Assembly: GCF_902830275.1 (NCBI RefSeq)
Contig: NZ_CADESW010000029.1
Coordinates: forward strand, 1 to 64,000
Length of the DNA: 64,000 nucleotides
From: Burkholderia stagnalis
Lineage (GTDB): Bacteria; Pseudomonadota; Gammaproteobacteria; Burkholderiales; Burkholderiaceae
Reading direction: 5' to 3'
Part shown: positions 25,143-34,562 of the stretch, in pieces
Numbering within the stretch: position 1 is the stretch's first letter
Layout: the number at the start of each line of letters is the position of its first letter
Notes under the pieces: generated by a model
Databases searched by the model: none
Seen by the model: only the letters and a program-made list of their open reading frames with translations
Told to the model about the DNA's origin: nothing
Made by a program: the position numbers and the translations under genes

Positions 25143-27509
25143 ATGAGCCGTCAACGTGGCGAAGGCAGGTCGTATCACCCGCGAATGCCCGATCGTTCGT
25201 CGCCGGGCGCGCATCTTGCGCACGGCGCGAAAGAACCGCTGCGCGACCCCGTCTGCGGGATGAACGTGACCGAGGCATCACGCTTTCACGGCGAGCACGA
25301 CGGTATGCACTACTACTTCTGCAGCGACGCCTGCCTGACGAAGTTTCGAGTGGCCCCGGGAAAGTACGTCGTCACCCCGCCCGCAGATGCGGCGATGACA
25401 GTGCCGCAGGGCACGATCTACACGTGCCCGATGCATCCGGAGATCCGCCAGGACCATCCTGGACAGTGCCCCAGGTGCGGCATGACGCTGGAGCCGGTTC
25501 TGCCCGACATCGACGCTCGCGAGAGCCCGGAACTGGTCGATTTTCGGCGTCGCTTCTGGTGGACACTCCCGCTGACCGGCACCGTCTTCGTGCTGGCGAT
25601 GGTTGGCCATCGGCTCGGATCGGTGTCCGCGTCGACCGGGAACTGGGTCGAGCTTCTCCTCGCCACGCCGGTCGTTCTATGGGCCGGCTTCCCGTTCTTC
25701 GAGCGGTGCGTGCGTTCGTTCCTCGACCGCAGTCCGAACATGTGGACCCTCATTGGTCTCGGCACGGGTGCTGCCTACATCTACAGCGTCGTCGCCACCG
25801 TCTTTCCGCGCGCGTTTCCCGCGACATATCGCGCCCACGGCCAAGTCGGCGTCTATTTCGAAGCCGCGGCGGTCATCATTTCGCTCACGCTGCTCGGGCA
25901 GCTTCTCGAGTTGAGGGCACGCTCGCAAACGTCTGCCGCCATCAAGGCGCTTCTCGGGCTCGCGCCCAAGACCGCCCGACGCATCAACCAGGACGGTTCC
26001 GAGGACGATGCGCCGTTATCCGACGTGCGTGTGGGAGACATGCTTCGAGTCCGGCCAGGCGAGAAAGTCCCCGTTGATGGCGTCGTCACTGCGGGTTCGA
26101 GTTCGCTTGACGAATCCATGATTACCGGGGAATCCGTCCCCGTGACGAAGCGCGTTGGCGATCATGTCATTGGTGCGACCATGAACGCGTCGGGCACGCT
26201 GGTCATCCGGTCGGAAAAGGTCGGCTCCCAGACCGTGCTGTCGCAGATCGTGCAAATGGTCGCGCAGGCGCAGCGGTCCCGGGCCCCTATGCAGCGGATG
26301 GCCGACAAGGTGGCTGGCGTCTTCGTCGTGGCGGTCGTCGGCATTGCGCTGCTGACGTTCCTGGTGTGGGGGCTGCTTGGGCCCGATCCAGGCTGGATAT
26401 TTGGCCTCATCAATGCAGTCGCGGTCCTCATCATCGCGTGCCCCTGCGCGCTTGGACTCGCCACGCCGATGTCGATCATGGTCGCCAGCGGCAAGGGCGC
26501 CTCGAACGGCGTGCTCTACCGCGACGCGGCGGCCATCGAGAATCTGCGCAAGGTCGACGTACTGATCGTCGACAAGACGGGAACGCTGACCGAGGGGCGC
26601 CCGGCGTTCGAACGGGCCGCAGGCATCGACGGCTACACGGCCGATGAGGTACTTCGGCTGGCGGCCAGTCTTGACCAGGGAAGCGAGCATCCCCTGGCTG
26701 CCGCGATCGTCGCGGCAGCCCGTGACAAAAACATGGCCCTGGACCCCGCCGAGGGCTTCGAATCCGCGACAGGCATAGGCGTGCGGGCACGCGTTGCCGG
26801 CCGAACACTGGCATTGGGCAACACGGCGCTGATGCACGCCGATTCCGTATCCGTCGAGTCGCTCGCCAACGAAGCGGACAGCATGCGAGCACAAGGGGCT
26901 AGCGTCATGTATCTGGCGGTGAACGGACGCCTGGCCGGGCTCCTGGCCGTCGCCGACCCGATCAAGGCGACGACGCCGGAAGCACTCGCGACGTTGAAGG
27001 AAAGCGGCATGCGTGTCGTGATGGCGACCGGCGACGGCGTGGTGACGGCCAGGGCCGTTGCCGAGAAGCTCGGCCTCGACGAATTTCATGGTGAAGTCAA
27101 GCCGGTGGGCAAGCTCGATTTGGTGACGATGTTTCAGCAGGCGGGACATGTCGTGGCCATGGCTGGAGACGGCATCAACGACGCGCCGGCGCTCGCGAAG
27201 GCCGACGTCGGCGTCGCCATGGGAACAGGCACGGACGTGGCGATGAACAGCGCGCAAGTTACGCTCGTGAAGGGCGACTTGCGCGGTATCGCGCGAGCTC
27301 GGGAGTTGTCCGAGGCAACGGTCGCCAACATGAAGCAGAACCTCGGCTTCGCGTTCGCATACAACGCGCTTGGCGTTCCTTTGGCTGCCGGGTTGCTTTA
27401 TCCGTTCACCGGTTTGCTGCTGTCGCCGATGGTTGCGGCGTTGGCGATGAGCCTGAGTTCTGCGTCCGTCATCTCGAACGCGCTGCGGCTGCGAGACGTC
27501 AGGATTTAG
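25143..27509 (+). CDS. Heavy-metal P1B-type ATPase (copper/silver class) with YHS and metal-binding domains
   Basis: A 788-residue metal pump. It has an N-terminal YHS domain (about 35-78, DPVCGMNV), a short HMBD domain (about 93-120, YTCPMHPE...CPRCGM), then the P1B core. The CPC motif is at 433-435, the phosphorylated Asp477 is in DKTGTLTEG, and there are an SEHPLAAAI nucleotide motif and [10 protein letters not shown]. The CPC plus the final [16 protein letters not shown] membrane motif indicates Cu+/Ag+ export. The ATG at 25143 follows AGGAG; the frame open to 24855 is rejected. It is the last gene of the operon that begins near 23827. Confidence 0.95.
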   Translation: MSRQRGEGRSYHPRMPDRSSPGAHLAHGAKEPLRDPVCGMNVTEASRFHGEHDGMHYYFCSDACLTKFRVAPGKYVVTPPADAAMTVPQGTIYTCPMHPEIRQDHPGQCPRCGMTLEPVLPDIDARESPELVDFRRRFWWTLPLTGTVFVLAMVGHRLGSVSASTGNWVELLLATPVVLWAGFPFFERCVRSFLDRSPNMWTLIGLGTGAAYIYSVVATVFPRAFPATYRAHGQVGVYFEAAAVIISLTLLGQLLELRARSQTSAAIKALLGLAPKTARRINQDGSEDDAPLSDVRVGDMLRVRPGEKVPVDGVVTAGSSSLDESMITGESVPVTKRVGDHVIGATMNASGTLVIRSEKVGSQTVLSQIVQMVAQAQRSRAPMQRMADKVAGVFVVAVVGIALLTFLVWGLLGPDPGWIFGLINAVAVLIIACPCALGLATPMSIMVASGKGASNGVLYRDAAAIENLRKVDVLIVDKTGTLTEGRPAFERAAGIDGYTADEVLRLAASLDQGSEHPLAAAIVAAARDKNMALDPAEGFESATGIGVRARVAGRTLALGNTALMHADSVSVESLANEADSMRAQGASVMYLAVNGRLAGLLAVADPIKATTPEALATLKESGMRVVMATGDGVVTARAVAEKLGLDEFHGEVKPVGKLDLVTMFQQAGHVVAMAGDGINDAPALAKADVGVAMGTGTDVAMNSAQVTLVKGDLRGIARARELSEATVANMKQNLGFAFAYNALGVPLAAGLLYPFTGLLLSPMVAALAMSLSSASVISNALRLRDVRI

Positions 27510-27886
27510 GACCGTCTGCCCGTTCCTGCGTCAGACCGCGCACTCGTCCCTGCCGAATACGCGACACCGCGCCGCAATCGATGGGTCGCGCCCGGAACAA
27601 TGTCCCGCGCCGTTTTGCAGGTCAGGCGCGCGGCCGCCAGCCAGTCGAGATGCCGCACCTGTTCGAAGCGTCGCGGAGCGGGAAAGAATTGATCCCGGCC
27701 AGTCACGCGCCGGCGCGCTTCGCGCGCGCCGGACAACGATACGACGCCAGCCGCCGGCGCCCGGGTGGCGCGGCGATGTGCATCGTTCAGTTGATGCGTA
27801 TCAACAGAAGGCCATCGCGGCTGCCTACGCTGAAAAGGTGGAAGACATCGCCCCGATGCACACACGTTCACCGATCGGAGGCCATC
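27510..27886. other. Intergenic region with one FNR box
   Basis: I see no gene. A reading frame that continues upstream of the 27887 start lacks a ribosome site and typical codon use. Confidence 0.5.
27791..27804. promoter_or_regulatory. FNR/ANR-type box (TTGATGCGTATCAA)
   Basis: Perfect TTGAT-N4-ATCAA, centred 89 bases before the membrane protein start at 27887. Confidence 0.83.
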
Positions 27887-28234
27887 ATGCATGCCGGACA
27901 TCATTTCCTTCATGAACTTCGGCACGCGACGATGCCGACTTACTTTGTCTCCTATGTGTTCCCGCTGCTGCTCGTCGTCTACGAAACCTACAGGATCGCG
28001 TATTGGGTCGGCAGGCATGGCTGGAACTTTGCCCAGTTGTCCCAGGCGGGCTACGAATTCACGCTGATGTTGATCGTGTTCGCGCTGCAGGTGATGCTCG
28101 ACGGGGTGCTATTCATGGCCGCGTGGGTCAGCCGCCATCCTGACGTCGAGCATCGACACGCGAACATGATGTTCGGGATCGTGTGTTCGGCACTTGTCAT
28201 TGCGTTCGATGTCGCGCTTCGGGCAGCATTCTGA
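27887..28234 (+). CDS. Small integral membrane protein, unknown
   Basis: A 115-residue protein with three hydrophobic segments (about 18-35, 58-82 and 95-113) and a His-containing N-terminus (MHAGHHFLHELRH). GGAGG lies upstream of the ATG at 27887. I recognise no family. The perfect FNR box upstream points to expression in low oxygen. It may be cotranscribed with the gdh stub and the UbiB-like gene. Confidence 0.75.
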   Translation: MHAGHHFLHELRHATMPTYFVSYVFPLLLVVYETYRIAYWVGRHGWNFAQLSQAGYEFTLMLIVFALQVMLDGVLFMAAWVSRHPDVEHRHANMMFGIVCSALVIAFDVALRAAF

Positions 28235-28330
28235 ACCGTCGCAAGCGCTGCTTGCGCGTCCAGCAACCCTGGCGTCGAGAGGCATGAATGGCCGATTCGG
28301 CGACGCTGCGCGCACATGGAGGCGGAGACA

Positions 28331-28642
28331 ATGCAGGATGCATTCGGCTTTGCAGATGAACTCGGGCCGACGAGAACGATCCACGTCCACGATTCGTCGA
28401 TTGGCCTCAGGGCGATACTGGTCATCGACAACGTCGCCGCCGGCCCTGCTATCGGAGGCTTGCGCATTGCTCCGGACGTCAGTGCCGAGGAGTGCTTTCG
28501 CCTCGCGCGCGCCATGACGTTCAAGAACGCCGCGGCGGGGCTCGCCCACGGCGGCGGGAAGGTCGTGCTCTACGGCGATCCCAAGATGCCTCGCGAGGAC
28601 AAGGAGCACCTGATCGATGAACGCTACGCTTGCGTCCGATGA
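28331..28642 (+). pseudogene. Glu/Leu dehydrogenase N-terminal stub (truncated)
   Basis: The first 95 or so residues match the N-terminal domain of glutamate-type dehydrogenases (GPAIGGLRIAPDVSAEECFRLARAMTFKNAAAGLAHGGGK, given here in part: catalytic Lys in FKNAAAGLAHGGGK). It stops after DKEHLI plus an unrelated ERYACVR tail. The usual 300 or more residues, including the NAD domain, are missing. The AAGGAG near its end (about 28601-28606) now acts as the ribosome site of the UbiB-like gene, which starts inside it at 28617. A deletion scar. Confidence 0.85.
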
Positions 28643-30311
28643 ACAACGGGAAGAGCGACCGGCCGCGGCTCGGCTGCCGCGGCTCGTCCAGATACTTCGC
28701 GCATTGGCTGGCGCCGGCTGGGCGCATTGCGTGGAGAGGCTGCACGTTGGACAAGACGTGATCGACGCAGCCACGAAGGAATTACAGCCGGGCGATCGCG
28801 ACGCCGTCCGCTTTCGGAATATGCTCGAACAGCTCGGGCCTGCGTTCGTGAAGTTCGGTCAGTTGCTGAGCCTGCGGCGCGATCTCCTTCCCGAAACGTG
28901 GATCGATGAGTTGCAGCGGCTTCAGGACCAGGTCGCCGTGTTCCCCGGCGCTCGGGCAATCTCGATCATCGAGCACGAACTGGGCCGCCCGATCGGCCAG
29001 TTGTACGCCGAGTTCGACGAAGCGCCGCTCGCCGCCGCGTCGATAGGACAGGTTCATGGGGCACGACTCGACGATGGCGCGAACGTGGTCGTCAAGGTGC
29101 AGCGCCCCGGGATTGAACCGGTCATCCACGCCGACGTCAGCATCATGCGCTTTCTCGCACGTCAACTGGAATGCTACGTGCCCGAGAGCCGTCGGTTCGG
29201 CCCGACCGATCTTGTCGAGGAATTCGCCCGGCTCATTGCGGACGAACTCGATTATCAGACGGAAGGCCGAAACGGCGATCGATTGAGAGCCGACTTCATC
29301 GATGATCCTGACATCTTCGTACCGCGTATCTGTTGGGAGCTGACCAGTCGACGCGTGCTCACGATGGAGCGAAGCGTGGGGCACAAGCTCGTGCAGCTGC
29401 CGCTTCGGGACACGCGGGAGCGGCAGCGACTGGCCGGGGTGCTGATGGAGTCATTCCTCAAGCAAGTTTTCGAACACGGCTTTTTTCACGGAGATCCGCA
29501 TCCGGGCAATGTGTTCGTGTCGGCAGACGGGCGATTGTGCTTCCACGATTTCGGCATCATGGGCGAACTGTCGGCACGCGATCAAGGTGCGCTCGCCGAG
29601 CTGATTCTGGCGGTAGGCTCGGGTGATATCTCGTTGATGATCGATGCCTATTTCGAGATGGGCATCGCCGCGGCCGGGGTGGATCGAGAGGCCCTCAAGC
29701 GCGACGCGTCGGACGCGCTCGACGCGTACTACAAGGCAGCCGGCAAGGGCTACTCGTTCAGCGAGATCGTGCGTCAATTCCTGCAACTCAGCCGACGGCA
29801 CGCGATCAGGGTGCCGCGCCAGTTCCTGCTGGTGGGCAAAGCCTTCATGCTGGTCGAGGCGCAAGCCGTGGCGCTCGATTCCAGCTTCAATGCGCTGCGT
29901 ATCCTGCGCGACTACCTTCCGCGCTTGCTGGGGCGCCATGCGCTCGCGGCATTGACGCATGCCCCGGAATCGCCCGGCCTTTTCCGGATGATTCGCTCGC
30001 TGCATCGCGCCGCCGTCAATTTTCCCGACATCCTGAATCGCGCGGTCGATGTGCTGGGAAGCGGGAAAGCGACGCTGCGCGTCGAGCACGACCAGCTCCA
30101 GACGCTCGAGGCCCATCTCGACCGCGCGAGCAATCGCCTCAGCCTGAGCCTGATCATCGCGTCTGTCGTCGTCGGTTCGTCGATTGTCACGACATTCCAC
30201 ACCGGGCCCCACTATGCCGGCATCTCGCTATTGGGGCTGAGCGGTTTTGTGGTCGCCGCCGTGATGGGGATGGCGTGGGCCATTGCCATTTTTCGGTCGG
30301 GGAGGTTCTGA
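28617..30311 (+). CDS. UbiB/ABC1/AarF-family atypical kinase
   Basis: A 564-residue membrane-associated kinase-like protein. The ABC1 domain (about 70-420) has the KxGQ motif (FVKFGQLLSLRRDLLP), the Ala-rich loop APLAAASIGQVHGA, VVVKVQRPG, the catalytic HGDPHPGNVFV and FHDFGIMGEL. The C-terminal part has two membrane segments (about 510-530 and 540-560). Family members support ubiquinone synthesis or lipid handling. The start overlaps the gdh stub by 26 bases. Confidence 0.93.
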   Translation: MNATLASDEQREERPAAARLPRLVQILRALAGAGWAHCVERLHVGQDVIDAATKELQPGDRDAVRFRNMLEQLGPAFVKFGQLLSLRRDLLPETWIDELQRLQDQVAVFPGARAISIIEHELGRPIGQLYAEFDEAPLAAASIGQVHGARLDDGANVVVKVQRPGIEPVIHADVSIMRFLARQLECYVPESRRFGPTDLVEEFARLIADELDYQTEGRNGDRLRADFIDDPDIFVPRICWELTSRRVLTMERSVGHKLVQLPLRDTRERQRLAGVLMESFLKQVFEHGFFHGDPHPGNVFVSADGRLCFHDFGIMGELSARDQGALAELILAVGSGDISLMIDAYFEMGIAAAGVDREALKRDASDALDAYYKAAGKGYSFSEIVRQFLQLSRRHAIRVPRQFLLVGKAFMLVEAQAVALDSSFNALRILRDYLPRLLGRHALAALTHAPESPGLFRMIRSLHRAAVNFPDILNRAVDVLGSGKATLRVEHDQLQTLEAHLDRASNRLSLSLIIASVVVGSSIVTTFHTGPHYAGISLLGLSGFVVAAVMGMAWAIAIFRSGRF

Positions 30312-30316
30312 GCGAA

Positions 30317-33031
30317 CTACGTCACGCGCGATGAGGTTCCCTCGTCCACTGCGGCCCCGCCGCCCGCAACGCCGCCGGGGAGCTTGTTCAGCCGGACTGC
30401 CACCACCTTGTATTCGGGTGTATCGACCAAGCGGTCGCGCACGGGCGAAGTCAATCGGTTGATAAACAGATCGGGGCGATGGAAGGTCGCGAACAATTGC
30501 CCTTCACGTACGGCAGGGCTGATGTGGACTGGCAGTGTCGACGTTCCGTAGCGGCTCGACACACATACCCTTTCGCCTTCGACCACGCCATGGCGCATCG
30601 CATCCTCCGCTGCCATGTCCAGTGTGTCGGACGGCCGCAAGGTGGCATTGCTGGTCCGGTAGCTCATCGTGCCCGCGTTGAAGTGGTGCAGCGTGCGGCC
30701 GGTCGTCAGCAGCAGAGGATAGTCGTCGTCGGTTTTCTCGATCGTCGGAACGTAGTCGATCATGGCCAGCGTCGCGGTCTTGCCGCCAACGAAATGCGCC
30801 TGATGCAGCACCGGAGTACCCGGGTGGTGTTCATCCGGACATGGCCAATGCAGGTCTTCGCGTTCCAGCCGCGAATACCCGAGCCCCATTGCATCGGGCC
30901 ACAGCGCACGCACCTCGTCCCAGATTGCCTGCGGCCCGGTGAACTCGAAGCCGTGCGGCTTACCCAAGCGAGCAGCCAGCGCCTGGATGATCCACCAGTC
31001 CGGACGGGCCTCACCCGGTGGGGCTACGGCGGCGCGGATGCGCTGCACGCGCCGGTCGGAATTCATGAAGGTGCCGTCCTTCTCGAAGAATGAGGCGGCC
31101 GGAAGAAAGACCGTGCCGAATGCCTCGGCCGTTTGATTAAGGAACAGGTCCTGTACGACCACCAGATCGAGCGCACCCAATGCCGCGGCGGTGTCGTTTG
31201 CCTTCGGCAGCGAAAGATAAATGTCGTAGCCCATCACGCAAAGGGCCTTGAGCCGGCCGGCCCGGGCCGCGTCGATCATTTCGAGCAGGTTGAGACCATG
31301 GCGCGACGGCAGCGTGACACCCCACATCCGTTCGAAGCGCTCGCCGGCCCTGTTGATTGCCTGTGCCCCCGTCAAAGACGCCGGGTCGCAACCCATCTGC
31401 GCCGCCCCCTGCACGTTGTTCTGACCACGTAACGGATTGATGCCTGAGCCCGGCCGGCCCAGGTTGCCGGTCAGCAGCGCCAGATTGATCAGCGCCATCA
31501 CGCCCTCGCTTCCCTGGAGATGCTCGGTCAAGCCGAGGCCATGAAAGCACATCGATGGCCTGCCGCCGGCATAGAGCCGCGCGGCCGCGCGGATTGCCGC
31601 GGCGGATACGCCACAAGCCTCCGCCACGGTTTCGGCGGAATATCGGGCGACATGCGCGGTAAAGGCATCCAGGCCGGCTACGCGCTCGGCCAGGAACGCG
31701 TGATCGACGAGCCCTTCCTCGATCAGCGTGGCGGCGAGCGCGTTCAACAGGGGCACGTTGTGACCAGGGCGCACCGCGAGGTGCACGTCGGCCAGCGCCG
31801 CCAGCTCGGTACGACGCGGATCGATGACCACGAGGGGCGCGCCCTCGAGCACCGCTTGCTTGATGCGGGCGCCCACCACCGGATGGTTCTCGGTCGGGTT
31901 TGCTCCGCAAATCAGAAAGGCCTTTGCCAGCTCGATGTCGTCGAAGCTGTTCGTGGCCGCGCCGACGCCAAGCATGGTCTTGAGTGCCTTGGCACTGGGC
32001 GTGTGGCACACCCGTGCGCAGCAATCGACGTTGTGGGTGCCAAGCACCACGCGGGCGAACTTCTGCGCGAGGTAATTTTCCTCGTTGGTCGCCCGTGCCG
32101 AGCCGAGCATGCCGACCGCATCCGGTCCGTCACGCGCGACAATCTCCCGTAGCCGCGCGGCGGTGAAGTCGAGCGCCTCGTCCCAGGTCGTCGGATGCCA
32201 TGTGCCGTCACGGCGGATCATCGGCCGCGTGATGCGGTCCGCCGCATGGTTGAACTCGAACGCATAGCGCCCCTTCACGCAAAGGTGGCCGCGATTGACC
32301 GGGCTGTCGGCTGGCCGCACCGCCACCACGCGTCCATTTGCAGTCCCGACGTTCATCTGGCAGCCCACGGCGCAATACACGCAGGTGCTACGCGTCCACG
32401 CGGTCGGCTCGACACGGACTCGTTTGTCGAACAAGGCGCCGCTTGGGCAACTGTCCACGCAGGCCCCACAACTCACGCAGCCTCCGGCAAGGAGCGTCGG
32501 CCCTTTTCCCGTCGCGATGCGCGTGGCCTCGCCGCGTCCCCACGCCTCCCAAACGAATTGACCTTGAATTTCCTCGCAGATGCGGATACACCGCTCGCAA
32601 TAGATGCAGCGCTCCATCGCCACGCCGAGATAAGGGTGAGTGTCGTCCTGAAACAGTCCATCTTCCCGCCTCTCCCCCGGCTGAACGCCATATTCCGCGA
32701 GCAGGCGACGGAACGGATGCTGCGGCTCGGCGGCGCATGCGGCTATCGGGTAATGCGCGACGAGCAGCTCGAGATTCGTACGGCGCAGCGCATCGAGGGA
32801 TTTGCTGCGGGTGCGCACAATCAAGCCATCCTCAACCGTGAACGAGCAGCTTGCAACGGGGAGAGCCTGGCCCTCCAGTTCCACCACGCACAATCGGCAG
32901 GTTCCGAATGGCCTCAGGCGCTTGTCGTGGCACAAATGCGGAACCGTCGCACCCGCTTCTGCCAGGGCGTCGATGAGCAGCGTGCCGTCCGTCACTTCGT
33001 GCCGGACGCCGTCGATGGTCAGCCAAGCCAT
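30317..33031 (-). CDS. NAD-dependent formate dehydrogenase, molybdenum alpha subunit
   Basis: Oxidises formate to CO2. It has 904 residues. The N-terminal [2Fe-2S] domain uses C34, C45, C48 and C62, and is followed by a His/Cys segment. Two ferredoxin-type [4Fe-4S] motifs lie at C142-C152 and C185-C195. The molybdopterin domain begins with C217, C220, C224 and C251. The catalytic Mo ligand is Cys342-His343 in CCARVCHTPS, a cysteine not a selenocysteine form. The MPT dinucleotide-binding fold continues to the C-terminus. The ATG at 33029-33031 overlaps the end of the beta-subunit gene by 13 bases. Confidence 0.95.
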   Translation of the reverse strand: MAWLTIDGVRHEVTDGTLLIDALAEAGATVPHLCHDKRLRPFGTCRLCVVELEGQALPVASCSFTVEDGLIVRTRSKSLDALRRTNLELLVAHYPIAACAAEPQHPFRRLLAEYGVQPGERREDGLFQDDTHPYLGVAMERCIYCERCIRICEEIQGQFVWEAWGRGEATRIATGKGPTLLAGGCVSCGACVDSCPSGALFDKRVRVEPTAWTRSTCVYCAVGCQMNVGTANGRVVAVRPADSPVNRGHLCVKGRYAFEFNHAADRITRPMIRRDGTWHPTTWDEALDFTAARLREIVARDGPDAVGMLGSARATNEENYLAQKFARVVLGTHNVDCCARVCHTPSAKALKTMLGVGAATNSFDDIELAKAFLICGANPTENHPVVGARIKQAVLEGAPLVVIDPRRTELAALADVHLAVRPGHNVPLLNALAATLIEEGLVDHAFLAERVAGLDAFTAHVARYSAETVAEACGVSAAAIRAAARLYAGGRPSMCFHGLGLTEHLQGSEGVMALINLALLTGNLGRPGSGINPLRGQNNVQGAAQMGCDPASLTGAQAINRAGERFERMWGVTLPSRHGLNLLEMIDAARAGRLKALCVMGYDIYLSLPKANDTAAALGALDLVVVQDLFLNQTAEAFGTVFLPAASFFEKDGTFMNSDRRVQRIRAAVAPPGEARPDWWIIQALAARLGKPHGFEFTGPQAIWDEVRALWPDAMGLGYSRLEREDLHWPCPDEHHPGTPVLHQAHFVGGKTATLAMIDYVPTIEKTDDDYPLLLTTGRTLHHFNAGTMSYRTSNATLRPSDTLDMAAEDAMRHGVVEGERVCVSSRYGTSTLPVHISPAVREGQLFATFHRPDLFINRLTSPVRDRLVDTPEYKVVAVRLNKLPGGVAGGGAAVDEGTSSRVT

Positions 33032-34470
33032 GGTTTCAGCTCCGCCCGGTAGTGCCGCTTCACCGACTCGGCGAACTCCGCCAACCCACGCCCATGGCCG
33101 CACAAGCTTGTCGCTGCAAGTGCGTCGATGATTTTCTGATAACGCGCACCGTCGATCGATGCGCCTGCCGGAACGGCATCGACCATAGCCGCCAACGCGG
33201 GCGTGCCGAAGTGACAGGGCGTGCACGCGCCACAGGACTCGCGCGCGCCAAACCGGAACACCTCTGCGATGATGTTCATGATCGACGTGTCGTCGGAAAA
33301 CGCGACGACACCGCCATGCCCGACCGCGCAATCGATCGCCCGCATTTCTTCGTAACCGAGCCGAGTGGCCAACAGCTCCGGCGGCACGATGCCTGCGAGC
33401 GGTCCGCCGACCATGAGACCTTTGAGGTTGCCACGGCGCAAACCTTGACCCAGGTGATCAACGATATCCGCCAACGAGATGCCGAACTCGACTTCGTAAA
33501 GCCCCGGACGGCGAAACAGGGAATTGAGCGAGAGCAGCTTGGTGCCACGGCTGCGGGAGAATCCGAGTTCGGCATAGGCTGCTGCGCCTTCCGTCACGAT
33601 CCACGGCACCGAGCACAGGGTTTCCACGTTGTGCACCAGCGTGGGGGCGCCGAAGAGCCCGTGCCGAGTGATCTGCGGGGGCCGTTGACGCGCTTCGGGA
33701 CGGCGGCCCTCCAGTGCGTTCAGCAGCGAGGTCTCTTCCCCACAGAGATAGGCGCCTTGCCCCACAATCAGTTGAAGGTCAAATCCTGACCCTAGCCACC
33801 CTGCCGCACGCGCTTGCTGCAGGGCTTGCGAGACGATTTGCGCAGCCAACGGGTACTCCTTGCGCACATAGATGAAACCTCGGCGCGCGCCCACGGCGTA
33901 GGCAGCGATCGCGGCACCTTCAATTACCCGAAATGGATCGTCTTCGAGCAGGAAACGATCGGAAAATGCGCCAGGATCGCCTTCGTCAGCGTTGACAACC
34001 AGATATTTAGTGTCGGCCGGCTCATCGGCAACTGCCTGCCATTTGATCGCGGCCGGAAAGCCGGCTCCGCCGCGCCCTCGCAATCCGGACTCGTGCAGCA
34101 TTTGTATCAACGCGCCCGGCGCCGTGGTTTGCGCCCTGGCCAAGGCCAGACCGCCGCCGTGTTCACGATACACGGTCATGTCCCGGACGCCGCCGATGAG
34201 CACGTTGCTCAGCAGCACGGTGCGACGGCCGTGACTCCTGGTGTTCGGTCGAATGTCATGCGCGCTGTCGCTGGGGCCGTCGTAGCATTTTCCCAGGCAG
34301 GAAACGGTCGGCTGTTGATCGATGGCGCGCTGCCAGACCGCTGGTCGGTCGGCGCGTGCGGCGAAGCAAGCCAAGCCGGCGCACGCGCAATCGGTGATCG
34401 CGCTCTGGTCAAGGTGATAGAACGAATGTGCGGCGGCATGGCGTCGCAACTGCTTCACCTGAGTTCTCAT
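33019..34470 (-). CDS. Formate dehydrogenase diaphorase subunit (NuoE-NuoF fusion)
   Basis: A 483-residue subunit that passes electrons from the alpha subunit to NAD+. The N-terminal part is a compact NuoE-like region with C30-x4-C35 and C58-x3-C62 (SCLGKCYDGP) for [2Fe-2S]. The NuoF part has the FMN/NADH motifs RGRGGAGFPAAIKW and YLVVNADEGDPGAFSDR, GAYLCGEETSLLNALEG, and the [4Fe-4S] motif ESCGACTPCHFG with a late Cys. The first gene of the two-gene operon. The FNR box at 34549 is 79 bases upstream. Confidence 0.93.
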   Translation of the reverse strand: MRTQVKQLRRHAAAHSFYHLDQSAITDCACAGLACFAARADRPAVWQRAIDQQPTVSCLGKCYDGPSDSAHDIRPNTRSHGRRTVLLSNVLIGGVRDMTVYREHGGGLALARAQTTAPGALIQMLHESGLRGRGGAGFPAAIKWQAVADEPADTKYLVVNADEGDPGAFSDRFLLEDDPFRVIEGAAIAAYAVGARRGFIYVRKEYPLAAQIVSQALQQARAAGWLGSGFDLQLIVGQGAYLCGEETSLLNALEGRRPEARQRPPQITRHGLFGAPTLVHNVETLCSVPWIVTEGAAAYAELGFSRSRGTKLLSLNSLFRRPGLYEVEFGISLADIVDHLGQGLRRGNLKGLMVGGPLAGIVPPELLATRLGYEEMRAIDCAVGHGGVVAFSDDTSIMNIIAEVFRFGARESCGACTPCHFGTPALAAMVDAVPAGASIDGARYQKIIDALAATSLCGHGRGLAEFAESVKRHYRAELKPWLG

Positions 34471-34548
34471 GAGAAAGCCCCGCGGTACCCGGCTCGCGTT
34501 ACGTCGATCGACGTGTTGCCCACCCTACCTCCGCGAAATGGCGGTGCG

Positions 34549-34562
34549 TTGCGTTAGATCAA
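34549..34562. promoter_or_regulatory. FNR/ANR-like box (TTGCGTTAGATCAA)
   Basis: TTGCG-TTAG-ATCAA: perfect right arm, degenerate left arm. Centred 85 bases before the formate dehydrogenase operon. It is the last such site I see, at the island edge. Confidence 0.6.

Noticed and set aside
27581-27886. Upstream extension of the 115-residue membrane protein
   Set aside because: It runs through the FNR box at 27791 and lacks coding character; the ATG at 27887 has a GGAGG site.
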